A stretch of DNA of 22,093 nucleotides from Eubacterium sp. UBA4343 (GCA_002394235.1 DGTF01000034.1:1-22093); one strand, 5' to 3'; counted from the stretch's first letter, positions 7,653-16,056 are shown. Program-made: numbers and translations. Notes: a model not told the origin generated them from the sequence alone.

Positions 7653-9089
7653 ATGGAGATTTTTGAGAAGATCACAGCAGGAACTCGTCTGGAAGCTGAT
7701 TCCATCGGCACGCTGGAGGTGCCGGAGGATGCCTATTACGGAGTGCAGTCTCTTCGGGCAAAGAGGAATTTTCCGATCACCGGCACCGGACTCCATCCCC
7801 TGTTTATTCGGAACCTGGCGAGAATCAAGCTCGCGGCGGCCGAGACAAACAAGAAAAGCGGAAAGCTGAAGCCGGAAAAGGCAGATGCCATCGCAAAGGC
7901 ATGCCGTGAGATCATGAGAGGCAGGCTTACAGAGTCCTTCATCGTGGACGGAATTCAGGGCGGAGCCGGAACCAGTGCAAACATGAACGCGAATGAGGTT
8001 GTGGCCAACAGGGCAATCGAGCTGCTTGGAGGCAAAAAAGGCGATTATTCCGTCATTCATCCAAATGATGATGTCAACATGTGCCAGTCAACCAACGATG
8101 TGATTCCGACATGCGGCAAGCTGACTGCTCTCGATCTTCTCTCCGTCCTTGACGGTGAGCTGGAAGCGCTTGCAGACAGCCTCTCTGAAAAATCTGAAGA
8201 ATTTGATCATATTCTCAAAATCGGGCGCACCCAGCTCCAGGATGCTGTCCCCATGCGTCTCGGTCAGACCTTCCATTCCTATGCATCGATGGTTTCCAGA
8301 GACCGCGATCGTCTTCTGCATCTCAAGAAAGAACTCTACACGGTGAATATGGGCGCGACAGCCATAGGAACCGCGATCAATACCTCCGATTTTTATTTTT
8401 ACAACATTGTCCCGACACTTGCAAAAATCACCGGTTATCCGCTTACGCAGGCAGCGGATCTGTTTGATGCGACCGAAAATCTCGACAGCTTTGTGACAAT
8501 TTCCTCCGGACTGAAAACCTGTGCGGTTGACCTCTCCAAGATGTGCAATGACCTTCGTCTGCTCTCCAGCGGACCGCGGGCGGGAATCGGCGAGATCTCT
8601 CTTCCGGCGATGCAGAACGGATCTTCGATCATGCCCGGAAAGGTCAACCCGGTAATTCCCGAGGTTGTGACGCAGGTGGCTTTTGAGGTCGCCGGCAATG
8701 ATACGACCATCACCATGGCAGCGGAAGCCGGGCAGATGGAGCTGAATGCGTTTGAGCCTGTTCTGTTCTACAATCTGTTTGACTCTGTTTCTGAGCTGAC
8801 GCACGCGTTGAACACGCTGCGTGTGAACTGCATCGATGGAATCACAGCGAATGAGGAAAGATGCGGGGAGCTTTTGAATGCAAGCGTTGGAATTGCCACT
8901 GCTTTGAATCCGTATATCGGATACAGGAAAGCCGCGGAAATCGCAAAGAAATCCCTGAAGACCAGTGTGCCGGTGAAGGAGCTGGTGCTTCAGGAAAAGC
9001 TGATGACAGCAGGCGATCTCGAGCAGGTGCTTGATGCCTACAGTCTGACGTCAATCCATACGGGAAAAACCGCAAGCAGCGCAGTCTGA
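7653..9089 (+). CDS. aspA: Aspartate ammonia-lyase (aspartase)
   Basis: Cytoplasmic enzyme of the aspartase/fumarase superfamily that deaminates L-aspartate to fumarate and ammonia. It has 478 residues. Conserved regions are GGAGTSANMNANEV (103-116), HPNDDVNMCQSTND (136-149), GRTQLQDAVPMRLGQ (191-205) and the SS-loop signature GSSIMPGKVNP (323-333), which contains the catalytic Ser. GRTQLQDAVPM favours aspartase over class II fumarase, which usually has GRTHLMDATP. GGAGGG lies seven bases before the ATG at 7653; the 13 extra in-frame codons upstream lack such a site. The fumarate made could feed the malate enzymes nearby if a fumarase is encoded elsewhere. It is divergent from the Lrp-type regulator. 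Confidence 0.92.
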   Translation: MEIFEKITAGTRLEADSIGTLEVPEDAYYGVQSLRAKRNFPITGTGLHPLFIRNLARIKLAAAETNKKSGKLKPEKADAIAKACREIMRGRLTESFIVDGIQGGAGTSANMNANEVVANRAIELLGGKKGDYSVIHPNDDVNMCQSTNDVIPTCGKLTALDLLSVLDGELEALADSLSEKSEEFDHILKIGRTQLQDAVPMRLGQTFHSYASMVSRDRDRLLHLKKELYTVNMGATAIGTAINTSDFYFYNIVPTLAKITGYPLTQAADLFDATENLDSFVTISSGLKTCAVDLSKMCNDLRLLSSGPRAGIGEISLPAMQNGSSIMPGKVNPVIPEVVTQVAFEVAGNDTTITMAAEAGQMELNAFEPVLFYNLFDSVSELTHALNTLRVNCIDGITANEERCGELLNASVGIATALNPYIGYRKAAEIAKKSLKTSVPVKELVLQEKLMTAGDLEQVLDAYSLTSIHTGKTASSAV

Positions 9090-9164
9090 AACGTGATAGA
9101 CGAAAAGTCCGTAAACAGGAGGGGCCTGAACCAATACTGATGAGAAGGGCCGCAAGCAGCGCAG
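9070..9164. repeat. Exact 15-bp duplication around the aspA stop codon
   Basis: CCGCAAGCAGCGCAG at 9070-9084, inside the last aspA codons, recurs at 9150-9164 in the spacer, offset by 80 bp. It looks like a local partial duplication of the gene end. The second copy is out of frame with aspA. Confidence 0.5.
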
Positions 9165-9199
9165 GCCTGGCCAGGAAAGGTGGGAAGGACCGCGGCTGC

Positions 9200-10528
9200 T
9201 CAGCTCCTGTCGAAAACGATCGAGAGAACCACAAAGACCAGGAGCAGGAAGGGATAGAATAAATAAGGAATGATCGATACGGTGGAGACCCCGGAGAGGC
9301 TGGCTGCAATCAGAAGCTGCGCGCCGTAGGGGATAATGCCCTGAAAGATGCAGGAGCAGGTATCCAGAAGGGACGCGGTCTTCTGCGGCCGTATCTGATA
9401 TTCGGTGCTTACGGTTTTTGCGATGGGCGCGGCGACGACGATGGCAACGGTATTGTTTGCTGTCGCGATATCCATCAGGCCGGTAAGAAAGGCAATGCCG
9501 AACATGGCACCCCGCTTGCTACGGGAGAATTTCCGGATCAGCTCCAGGATCGCCTCAAAGCCTCCGTACTCTTCCATCAGCGCGCTGATGGAGGCGACAA
9601 GAATGGTGACGATCATGGTTTCGAACATCGACGATGTGCCGGTACCCATGGAGGAAAACGCGGTGGCAAAACTGAGTTCTCCGAGCAGACCACCCATGAT
9701 CAGGAACAGGAGAATCCCGACTCCAAGGACAACGAAGACATTGGTTCCGAGAAGGGCCATGACAAGAACCGCAAAATATGGGAGCGCAAGGCCGAACTGG
9801 AAAGGATAATTTCCGAGTTCGGCTTTTCCGCCGTTCAGGGCAATGACGCAGAGAATTGCCAGCGTGAGTACGGCGGCCGGGAGGGCGATCCGGATATTCG
9901 CGCGGAATTTATCCTTCATCTCAACGCCCTGTGTCTTGGTGGCCGCAATCGTCGTGTCGGAAATGAAGGAGAGATTGTCTCCGAACATGGCACCGCCCAC
10001 GACGGTACCGACACAGAGAGGCAGGTAAAACCCGGCTGTTTTTGCGACGGAAGCGGCGATCGGCACCAGTACGGTTATCGTGCCGACACTGGTACCCATT
10101 GACATGGAAATCAGGCAGGCAATGACGAAAAGACCGGGAATGGCAAATCGGCCCGGTATGATATTCAGAAGCAGGTTGGCGGTACTCTCCACTCCGCCCG
10201 CCTGGTTGGCAATTCCGCTGAAAGCGCCTGCCATCAGGAAAATAAAGAGCATGATCGTGATGTTGTCATCGCCGATTCCTCTGGCGCAGATATGGATCTT
10301 CTCATCAAAGGAAAGAGAAGGATTCTGGAGAAAGGCGACGATCAGCGCCAGACCAAAAGCCACGACGACAGACATGATATAGAAGCCCATTTCTCCCTTA
10401 ACAGGGTGGATATATTCAAAATAAATACCAGATCCCAGGTACAGGACGAGAAATACCAGGATGGGGATGAGTGCCTTTGGGTTTGACTGCTTCTTCCTGT
10501 GATTTGCAGTGTTGTTTTGTTCAGACAT
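9200..10528 (-). CDS. NhaC-family sodium/proton antiporter, possibly MleN-like malate/lactate antiporter
   Basis: Integral membrane transporter of 442 residues with about 11-12 hydrophobic segments after a polar N-terminus. Features typical of the NhaC family are the GTSVGTITVLVPIA helix, the GGAMFGDNLSFISDTT segment carrying the conserved Asp residues, and the C-terminal ATANNTVAIVVAAPIA and DTCSCIFQGIIPYGAQ stretches. NhaC members exchange Na+ for H+. B. subtilis MleN, in the same family, couples malate/H+ uptake to lactate/Na+ export. With malic enzyme, Ldh-family dehydrogenase and aspartase in the same region, a dicarboxylate- or lactate-linked role is attractive but not proven. The ATG at 10528 follows a GGGAG-type Shine-Dalgarno. 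It converges with aspA. Confidence 0.88.
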   Translation of the reverse strand: MSEQNNTANHRKKQSNPKALIPILVFLVLYLGSGIYFEYIHPVKGEMGFYIMSVVVAFGLALIVAFLQNPSLSFDEKIHICARGIGDDNITIMLFIFLMAGAFSGIANQAGGVESTANLLLNIIPGRFAIPGLFVIACLISMSMGTSVGTITVLVPIAASVAKTAGFYLPLCVGTVVGGAMFGDNLSFISDTTIAATKTQGVEMKDKFRANIRIALPAAVLTLAILCVIALNGGKAELGNYPFQFGLALPYFAVLVMALLGTNVFVVLGVGILLFLIMGGLLGELSFATAFSSMGTGTSSMFETMIVTILVASISALMEEYGGFEAILELIRKFSRSKRGAMFGIAFLTGLMDIATANNTVAIVVAAPIAKTVSTEYQIRPQKTASLLDTCSCIFQGIIPYGAQLLIAASLSGVSTVSIIPYLFYPFLLLVFVVLSIVFDRS

Positions 10529-10572
10529 TTTCTTTCTCCCGAAATAAGTTAATGGTGAATGCGAATATTACA

Positions 10573-10614
10573 GATACAGGTTTACCGATACGGGTTTACA
10601 AATACGGATATATT
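10573..10614. repeat. 14-bp tandem repeat upstream of the NhaC-family gene
   Basis: Three units: GATACAGGTTTACC (10573), GATACGGGTTTACA (10587) and the more diverged AATACGGATATATT (10601), head to tail with exact 14-bp spacing. It lies 45 bp upstream of the antiporter start, in its likely promoter region. Confidence 0.75.
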
Positions 10615-10645
10615 AATAATATTTCATAAGGAGGCGATGTTCAAG

Positions 10646-10674
10646 AAAAACGGCTGTTGTTCCAGCCGTTTTTT
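10646..10674. terminator. Bidirectional terminator-like hairpin in the NhaC-ltaS intergenic region
   Basis: AAAAACGGCTG and CAGCCGTTTTTT flank a 6-nt loop, so a U-run would follow in both directions. It lies between divergent genes, where no terminator is expected. A strong Shine-Dalgarno-like AAGGAGG stands just before it (10628-10634). Confidence 0.7.
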
Positions 10675-10731
10675 CATGAATTTTTCCTGATATTCAGCAT
10701 TCTTTGACCAGTACTTTCAGGACTTCGTACA

Positions 10732-10760
10732 TCGACAAATTCCGGTAAAACTGTTATGAT
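10732..10760 (+). promoter_or_regulatory. Predicted promoter of the LtaS-like gene
   Basis: The -35 box is TCGACA (10732-10737), the spacer is 17 bp and the -10 box is TATGAT (10755-10760). A start near 10767 would give a leader of about 250 nt that contains the whole 31-bp repeat array. Confidence 0.55.
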
Positions 10761-10824
10761 TGTTCGTTGTCAAGTTAAAAGTGTTGAATCACTGGGTTAA
10801 ATCATTGCGCCAGACATGTTAAAT

Positions 10825-10975
10825 CTGCCAAAATGCAGAAGGCCACGTGACAACTCTGCCGAAATGCAGAAGCTTACGTGAGCAAGCTGCCGAAACGCAG
10901 AAGCTCACGTGACAAAGCTGCTGAAATGCAGAAGCTTACGTGAGCAAACTGCCTAAACGCAGAAGCTCAGCAGAA
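10825..10975. repeat. Five-unit 31-bp tandem array in the leader of the LtaS-like gene
   Basis: Units start with CTGC at 10825, 10856, 10887, 10918 and 10949, each exactly 31 bp apart; the fifth is incomplete. Each has a CTGC-n6-GCAG inverted repeat and most have an ACGTGA core. Units alternate: 2 and 4 share ATGCAGAAGCTTACGTGA, 3 and 5 share ACGCAGAAGCTCA. The array therefore also has a 62-bp higher-order period. There are no unique spacers, so it is not a CRISPR array. Confidence 0.92.
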
Positions 10976-11020
10976 AGAATTTGTCTATGCACATAACAGA
11001 TGTCTGGAACGGAGGAAATT

Positions 11021-13090
11021 ATGAGTATAAAGGAAGTCCTCGGAAAGGGGAAGCACTGGTTTCTGAAGGCAGTAAGGCCGGAACCAAAACCGGCGCGGCA
11101 TCCGAAACTGGTGCAGTTTCTGAACCGATATGCCCTTATTTTTCATTTTGCCGCGTCGTTTTTCGGATATCTGCTTATTGAGGCGCTGTCGAGACATTCC
11201 TTCGGGGCGGCGGTAACATTTCTGGATGATCACACCAAGGTTTTCCTGTATAATACACTGCTGATTTTTCTGAGTTCACTGATTGTATTTCTGTTCCGGA
11301 GACGAACCTTCTGGAGAATACTGGTTCTGACCTTCTGGATGCTCCTTGGAATCAGCAACAGCATATTGCTGGCGAACCGTGTGACGCCGCTGACCGGACC
11401 GGATCTGACGGCGCTGAGCGAAGGAGCTTCTGTAGTCACGAAGTATCTGTCCGGCTGGGAGATCGGGGTGATATACGCACTTATTATTGCTCTTGTGGCC
11501 GGTCTTATTGTGCTGCTGTGCCGCTCTCCGCGCTATCAGGGAAAGACGCACAGGATTCCGGTGCTGATCGGGATTGTACTCTCCTGCTTCGGTTTCTGGG
11601 GACTGACTCGGGTGATGGTAAATGTGCGCCTGCTTTCCGCTTATTTTGAAAACATTGCCTATGCGTATGAGGATTACGGTTTTCCGTACTGTCTGACGGT
11701 TACGGTTCTGGATACCGGAATATCAAAGCCGGACAATTACTCCAAGGCGATGGTGGATCAGATCATTGCGGATGAGCATGATGAGGAGAAAACCACCTCA
11801 GATACGGACAATCTCCCGAATATTATTATTGTGCAGTGCGAGACATTTTTTGACCCGACCCGTATGAAAAATCTCACGTTCTCCGAGGACCCGCTTCCGA
11901 ACTGGCACAAGCTGGAAAAGGAATACACCTCCGGTCTGTATCAGGTGCCGGTCGTGGGCGCCGGCACGGTAAACACTGAATTTGAGACCCTGACCGGAAT
12001 GAGCATGCGGTTCTTCGGAGCCGGTGAGTATCCTTATAAGGGCATCCTCAGGGAAGAAACCTGTGAGAGTGCGGCAACCGTGCTGAAAAATCTGGGATTC
12101 TCCGCGCATGCGGTCCATGACAATGAGGCGAACTTTTACAGCCGCCGCAAGGTGTACGCGGATTTCGGATTCGATACGTTTACTTCGGGCGAGTACATGG
12201 ACACGCAGAATGACGTGAATGAGAACGGATGGATGCGCGATGAGAATCTGATCACTCCGATCAACGACGCGCTGGATTCCACATCCGGGAAGGATTTTGT
12301 CTTTACTGTTTCTGTTCAGCCTCACGGCTCCTATCCGAGTGAGCATATCATTGATAATCCGGAGATTACAGTGACGGGGACTGACACAGACGCGGAGAAC
12401 GCCGCGTGGGAGTATTACGTGAATCAGCTGCACGAGGAGGATCAGTTCATCGCGGACCTGATTCAGGATGTGGAGAACCGGGGTGAACCTGCAGTGATTC
12501 TGTTCTACGGGGATCATCTCCCAACGATGGGCCTTTCCGATGAGGATCTGAATTACGGTTCGATCTACCAGACCAATTACCTTCTGTGGGACAATATCGG
12601 CCTGAAGAAGGAAAGTAAAGATATCACAGCATATCAGGCGGCAGCGGATCTGTTTGACAAGCTTGATATTCATGACGGCGTGATGTTCCGGTATCAGCAG
12701 ACGATGCAGAACAGCGAGAGCTATACCTTCGACATGCAGACGCTTCAGTACGATATACTGTACGGAAAACGATATGTGTACAACAAGACAAATCCGTTTA
12801 AAAAGTCCGATCTCCGGCTGGGCGTGAAGCCGATTGTTATTAATGGAATTACAAAGCTGGCGAACGGAACGTATTACATCAGCGGTGAAAATTTCACACA
12901 GTCATGTAAGGTGGTTATCGACGGAAAGCTGGACAACGATACGATCTATGTGAACAGCCAGACGCTGATGGTAAATGATCAGGATCTGAATGAAGACAGC
13001 ATGATAAAGGTAGCGGTTCAGTCAAATTCCAGCACACACAAGGTATTGAGCAGCACGTACGCATATAAATATAGTTGGTTCACTGGCTAA
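11021..13090 (+). CDS. LtaS-like lipoteichoic acid synthase family protein (membrane sulfatase fold)
   Basis: A 689-residue protein of the LtaS/alkaline-phosphatase superfamily, which transfers glycerol-phosphate-type groups at the outer face of the membrane. Five hydrophobic segments (about 37-56, 75-92, 99-118, 146-167, 180-196) precede the extracellular domain. Catalytic-type residues are visible: Glu274 in NIIIVQCETF, a Thr nucleophile candidate at 316 in GAGTVNTEFETL, His435 in VQPHGSYP, and Asp498-His499 in LFYGDHLP. After the catalytic domain, residues from about 600 to the end form a beta-rich region (GITKLANGTYYISGENFTQS) resembling an IPT/Ig-like fold, not present in standard LtaS. 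GGAGG lies five bases before the ATG at 11021. It stands alone, bounded by a terminator. The polymer it makes is unknown. Confidence 0.85.
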   Translation: MSIKEVLGKGKHWFLKAVRPEPKPARHPKLVQFLNRYALIFHFAASFFGYLLIEALSRHSFGAAVTFLDDHTKVFLYNTLLIFLSSLIVFLFRRRTFWRILVLTFWMLLGISNSILLANRVTPLTGPDLTALSEGASVVTKYLSGWEIGVIYALIIALVAGLIVLLCRSPRYQGKTHRIPVLIGIVLSCFGFWGLTRVMVNVRLLSAYFENIAYAYEDYGFPYCLTVTVLDTGISKPDNYSKAMVDQIIADEHDEEKTTSDTDNLPNIIIVQCETFFDPTRMKNLTFSEDPLPNWHKLEKEYTSGLYQVPVVGAGTVNTEFETLTGMSMRFFGAGEYPYKGILREETCESAATVLKNLGFSAHAVHDNEANFYSRRKVYADFGFDTFTSGEYMDTQNDVNENGWMRDENLITPINDALDSTSGKDFVFTVSVQPHGSYPSEHIIDNPEITVTGTDTDAENAAWEYYVNQLHEEDQFIADLIQDVENRGEPAVILFYGDHLPTMGLSDEDLNYGSIYQTNYLLWDNIGLKKESKDITAYQAAADLFDKLDIHDGVMFRYQQTMQNSESYTFDMQTLQYDILYGKRYVYNKTNPFKKSDLRLGVKPIVINGITKLANGTYYISGENFTQSCKVVIDGKLDNDTIYVNSQTLMVNDQDLNEDSMIKVAVQSNSSTHKVLSSTYAYKYSWFTG

Positions 13091-13102
13091 GTATTGCGGG
13101 AG

Positions 13103-13131
13103 TGCGAAGCAAGGAGCAATCCGCAGCTTAT
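13103..13131 (+). repeat. Short dispersed repeat, copy 2
   Basis: Matches 5704-5732 at 28 of 29 positions (TGCGAAGCAAGGAGCAATCC then GCAGCTTAT). It lies 12 bp after the stop codon of the LtaS-like gene. Confidence 0.7.
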
Positions 13132-13200
13132 CCGGTATCATAACAGAACAGCTCTTCGAAAACCCAGACAGAATAAAGATAAGAATAAAGATAAGAGAAG

Positions 13201-13242
13201 AAAAAGGGGGTGCCGCACCAGTTCGTGCGACACCCCCTTTTT
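13201..13242. terminator. Bidirectional terminator between the LtaS-like gene and scpB
   Basis: AAAAAGGGGGTG (13201-13212) pairs with CACCCCCTTTTT (13231-13242). After one mismatch, CGCAC pairs with GTGCG around a 6-nt loop. A/T runs at both feet allow termination in both directions, as suits these convergent genes. Confidence 0.92.
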
Positions 13243-13295
13243 AACGAATGAAATCCGGCTGGGAGTCCTGATTTTTATGAATTTTTCAGAGCCAT

Positions 13296-14078
13296 TCAGA
13301 CGTCTACACGCACATCGGCCTCCGCTTCTGCTTCCGCCTTGAAGTCCGCGATCTGTCCGGGACTGAGCTCCGGGAGCTGATCTGTCGATTCCACACCGAA
13401 GTAGCGGAGAAATTTTTCTGTGGTGCCCAGAAGAATCGGCCGGCCCGGAACATTAAGGCGTCCGAGCTCCTGAATCAGATCATATTCCAGAAGCTTGTTG
13501 ACCGCGTGCTCGGAGCTGACGCCGCGGATCTGTTCGATCTGCGCCTTTGTGACCGGCTGTTTGTATGCGATGATGGAGAGAGTCTCCAGAATGACATCGG
13601 TAAGCTGGGGTTTCTTTGGATGTCTGGCGAGCGTGATCAGTTGGCCGTAATACTGTTTCTTTGTGGAAAGCTGCCAGGAGTTGTTGAGATCGAGAAGCTG
13701 AATGCCGGATTCCGGCCGACTCAGCCTTTTCTGCAGGGAGCGCAGAGCCTTCTCGGTCTGCGAGGAGGTGCGGCCTACGGCAGAGGCGAGACGCGACAGC
13801 TCAACGGAATCTCCCATCGCAAAGAGAAGAGCCTCAAGGGCTCCCTCCAGAGTTGTGTCCTCCGTTTCGGTGAAGCGAAGGTTATCGTCCTGCCGGGAGT
13901 CGGAGTTTTCCGGACCGGATCCGGTATCTTTACGCATATTGGGAGCGGACTGCTGGGAGGAATCCGCTGAGTGGCCTGGTTCGGAACGGGGAGCTGTATC
14001 AGCTGTTGTTTCAGGTGTAGTATCCGGGTCTGTTTCTTTATTTTCGCTTGCTTTTTTTGTTTCTATTTCTTCTGCCAT
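13296..14078 (-). CDS. scpB: Segregation and condensation protein B
   Basis: Partner of ScpA and SMC in the bacterial condensin complex that organises chromosomes. The 260-residue protein has an unusually long, acidic, Ser/Thr/Pro-rich N-terminal region (about 1-75) before the conserved tandem winged-helix core. The core begins at LEGALEALLFAMGDSVEL and continues with LSIIAYKQPVTKAQIEQIRG and LGRLNVPGRPILLGTT, all typical of ScpB. An ATG at 14078 is taken as the start. A TTG two codons upstream (14084) is possible, and neither has a clear Shine-Dalgarno, so coupling to scpA, which ends 17 bp upstream, is likely. The C-terminus is rich in Ala/Glu. Confidence 0.93.
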   Translation of the reverse strand: MAEEIETKKASENKETDPDTTPETTADTAPRSEPGHSADSSQQSAPNMRKDTGSGPENSDSRQDDNLRFTETEDTTLEGALEALLFAMGDSVELSRLASAVGRTSSQTEKALRSLQKRLSRPESGIQLLDLNNSWQLSTKKQYYGQLITLARHPKKPQLTDVILETLSIIAYKQPVTKAQIEQIRGVSSEHAVNKLLEYDLIQELGRLNVPGRPILLGTTEKFLRYFGVESTDQLPELSPGQIADFKAEAEAEADVRVDV

Positions 14079-14095
14079 CTGCAATTACCATTTTC

Positions 14096-14917
14096 TCAGA
14101 ACAGTTCATTAAAAGGTTTGTTGCCTGCGTCCTCCCGGTAGGCGTCTCCGGCGAGGGCGGTTTCGTGTTCATTCTCCAGGGATTCAATTTCAATATCACC
14201 GAAGAGCTCATCCTGGGTGCAGTGAATCTTGCCGAGTTTCATGAGCTCAAGCACTGCCAGGAACGTAACGACAGCGTTCATTTTCGTCGGCTGTTTTTCC
14301 AGCAGTCTCCGGAAGGAGACCTTTCTCTTCTTGCGGGTCACGATCTGGACATAATCCAGCTTGTCGGGGAGAGAAACCTCATCTCGTTCAATATGGCCGA
14401 ATTTACTCCGGATCGGGTCGATTTTGTCCTTCTGCCGTTTCAGGACGAATTCGAAGATTTCGTGAAGCCTTTCCAGTGTGACGCCGTCCAGAAGCTGCGC
14501 CGGATCTACCGGCGGCGAATAGCGTGCCACCTCTTTCGGAAGGTGCTGCCTTCGCGTGACGAGCTCTCCCGCATCCTCCGCATATTCGCGCAGATGCCTG
14601 GAAATCTCCTTGTATTCCTTGTATTCTAGAAGCTGCTGCACGAGGTTTTCGCGCGGATCAATCTCCTCGCCGGTTTCTTCATCGACCTCTCTGGGAAGGA
14701 GCATCCGGCATTTGATGTCGATCAGCGTTGCCGCCATCACCATGAATTCACTGGTGACATTCATGTCTTCGTGGTCCATCTGCCGGACATATTCCAGATA
14801 CTGATCGGTAATTTCAGAAATGGGAATATCATAGATATCTATTTTGTTTTTGTCAATGAGATGCAGGAGAAGATCCAGAGGACCTTGAAATACCTGGAGA
14901 TTTACAGATATTGCCAC
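14096..14917 (-). CDS. scpA: Segregation and condensation protein A
   Basis: Kleisin subunit of the SMC-ScpAB complex, bridging SMC heads and binding ScpB. The 273-residue protein shows the family start VFQGPLDLLLHLIDKNKIDI and then YDIPISEITDQYLEY. The middle segment holds the AATLIDIKCRMLLP helix, and the C-terminal winged-helix segment has VVTFLAVLELMKLGKIHCTQ, which contacts the SMC cap. It starts with GTG at 14917, with AAGGAAA upstream. It lies immediately before scpB and 32 bp after the metallophosphoesterase gene, in one minus-strand block. Confidence 0.95.
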   Translation of the reverse strand: MAISVNLQVFQGPLDLLLHLIDKNKIDIYDIPISEITDQYLEYVRQMDHEDMNVTSEFMVMAATLIDIKCRMLLPREVDEETGEEIDPRENLVQQLLEYKEYKEISRHLREYAEDAGELVTRRQHLPKEVARYSPPVDPAQLLDGVTLERLHEIFEFVLKRQKDKIDPIRSKFGHIERDEVSLPDKLDYVQIVTRKKRKVSFRRLLEKQPTKMNAVVTFLAVLELMKLGKIHCTQDELFGDIEIESLENEHETALAGDAYREDAGNKPFNELF

Positions 14918-14949
14918 TTCGAAGAGATTTCCTTTCTGAATGAAAGCTG

Positions 14950-15819
14950 TCAGGACTGAGAATTCTCATTTACATGAATTACTACGGTCACGATCTCCCT
15001 CGGATTATTGATCCTGACGGGGATGGTGTGTTCTCCGCAGCCGGAACTTACTATAACACTTTTTCCGTTTTTTTGGAATAAGCCGTAGGCTTTTCCGGTA
15101 AGAAGACAGAGATCAGGGCTGATCAGCCCTCCGTGCTTTCCAAAACGTGCGACTCCCCCGTGGTAATGTCCGCAGAGAGTCAGATCAGCGCCCCATTCCA
15201 GATAGGCATCCATACCGGATGGGTTGTGTGCGAGAAGAATACTGATCCGGTCTGCAGGAAGCGTCCCGGGATTCTGATCTGTGTGGAAAGCCTCTGTAAT
15301 CGCGGAACAGGGGAGCTTTTCGTGATGGATTCTGCCATAGTAGCGGCGATCCATGCTGAAGCCGCAGATGCAGACCGGGAGGCCGTGCACGGTGAATTCG
15401 CGCGATTCGTTCTGGAGCAGAATGAGGTGTCCGGATTGCTGCAGAGCGCGCTGGTAGCGGGTATACATGTCGCCGTACACCTCCGGGTAGATCCGTGTGC
15501 GATATTCGTGATTGCCCATGGCGAGATAGATATTTCCGGCAGGATCTCCGTTCTCATGAGCAGAGGCCCATTTCCCGGCAAGACAGGTGAGAAAATCAGC
15601 CGCGGGAGCGACAGGGTATCCGGGCTTCCCGATAATGCTGTCTCCACCGCACAGAATGAGATCCGGGCGGTTTCTCTGCAGAATGGTTTCGATGCGGGAG
15701 ATTTCCTCAGGACTGCAGCAATTGTGCATGTCAGTGAAAAAACAGACGGTAAGCGTGCCTGAGGGAAGTCCGGGTTTTTTGAGATTGAGATTGTAGCGGG
15801 TATCTTTGTATCTTTTCAT
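14950..15819 (-). CDS. Calcineurin-like metallophosphoesterase
   Basis: A 289-residue protein with the binuclear-metal phosphoesterase signature: TDMHN (Asp30, His32), LCGGD (Asp60), GNHE (102-105), LLAHNP (His198) and GHYHGG (217-222). The order and spacing resemble YkuE/YaeI-type membrane-associated phosphoesterases, but no N-terminal membrane helix is visible. The substrate is unknown. The ATG at 15819 has no recognisable Shine-Dalgarno and lies just after the rpsU terminator hairpin, so expression may rely on read-through or an unseen promoter. No better in-frame start is visible. It precedes scpA with a short gap. Confidence 0.87.
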   Translation of the reverse strand: MKRYKDTRYNLNLKKPGLPSGTLTVCFFTDMHNCCSPEEISRIETILQRNRPDLILCGGDSIIGKPGYPVAPAADFLTCLAGKWASAHENGDPAGNIYLAMGNHEYRTRIYPEVYGDMYTRYQRALQQSGHLILLQNESREFTVHGLPVCICGFSMDRRYYGRIHHEKLPCSAITEAFHTDQNPGTLPADRISILLAHNPSGMDAYLEWGADLTLCGHYHGGVARFGKHGGLISPDLCLLTGKAYGLFQKNGKSVIVSSGCGEHTIPVRINNPREIVTVVIHVNENSQS

Positions 15820-15838
15820 GAATATAAATAAAACGAAG

Positions 15839-15868
15839 AAAGCTCTGGCATTTACATGTCAGAGCTTT
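15839..15868 (-). terminator. Terminator after rpsU
   Basis: On the minus strand AAAGCTCTGACAT (15868-15856) pairs with ATGCCAGAGCTTT (15851-15839) with a 4-nt loop and one G-T pair, followed by the T-rich CTTCGTTTTATTTAT. The U-run is interrupted, so some read-through into the metallophosphoesterase gene is possible. Confidence 0.75.
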
Positions 15869-15879
15869 TCATGTGCAAA

Positions 15880-16056
15880 TTAATTATATTTACGTTTTCT
15901 TGCTGCTTCGGATTTCTTCTTGCGACGAACACTCGGCTTCTCGTAGTGCTCTCTCTTACGGATCTCCTGCTGGATTCCAGCCTTAGCGCAGCTTCTCTTG
16001 AAACGACGTAACGCGCTATCCAGTGTTTCGTTCTCTTTTACGATAACGTTTGCCAT
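15880..16056 (-). CDS. rpsU: 30S ribosomal protein S21
   Basis: The 58-residue protein starts [20 protein letters not shown] and has a strongly basic C-terminus ([13 protein letters not shown]), as in bacterial S21. It is a component of the small-subunit platform near the anti-Shine-Dalgarno region. The ATG at 16056 gives the usual length. A longer in-frame start at 16128 would lie at the promoter and is rejected. The strong purine tract GGAGGGAGG is 13-14 bases from the ATG, longer than normal, and lies in the bulge of a predicted leader helix. The gene has its own promoter and terminator. Confidence 0.96.
   Translation of the reverse strand: MANVIVKENETLDSALRRFKRSCAKAGIQQEIRKREHYEKPSVRRKKKSEAARKRKYN

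Noticed and set aside
10825..10975. CRISPR-like regular repeats
   Set aside because: Units are contiguous 31-bp direct repeats without unique spacers, and no cas gene is present. The 26-bp and 30-bp arrays fail for the same reason.
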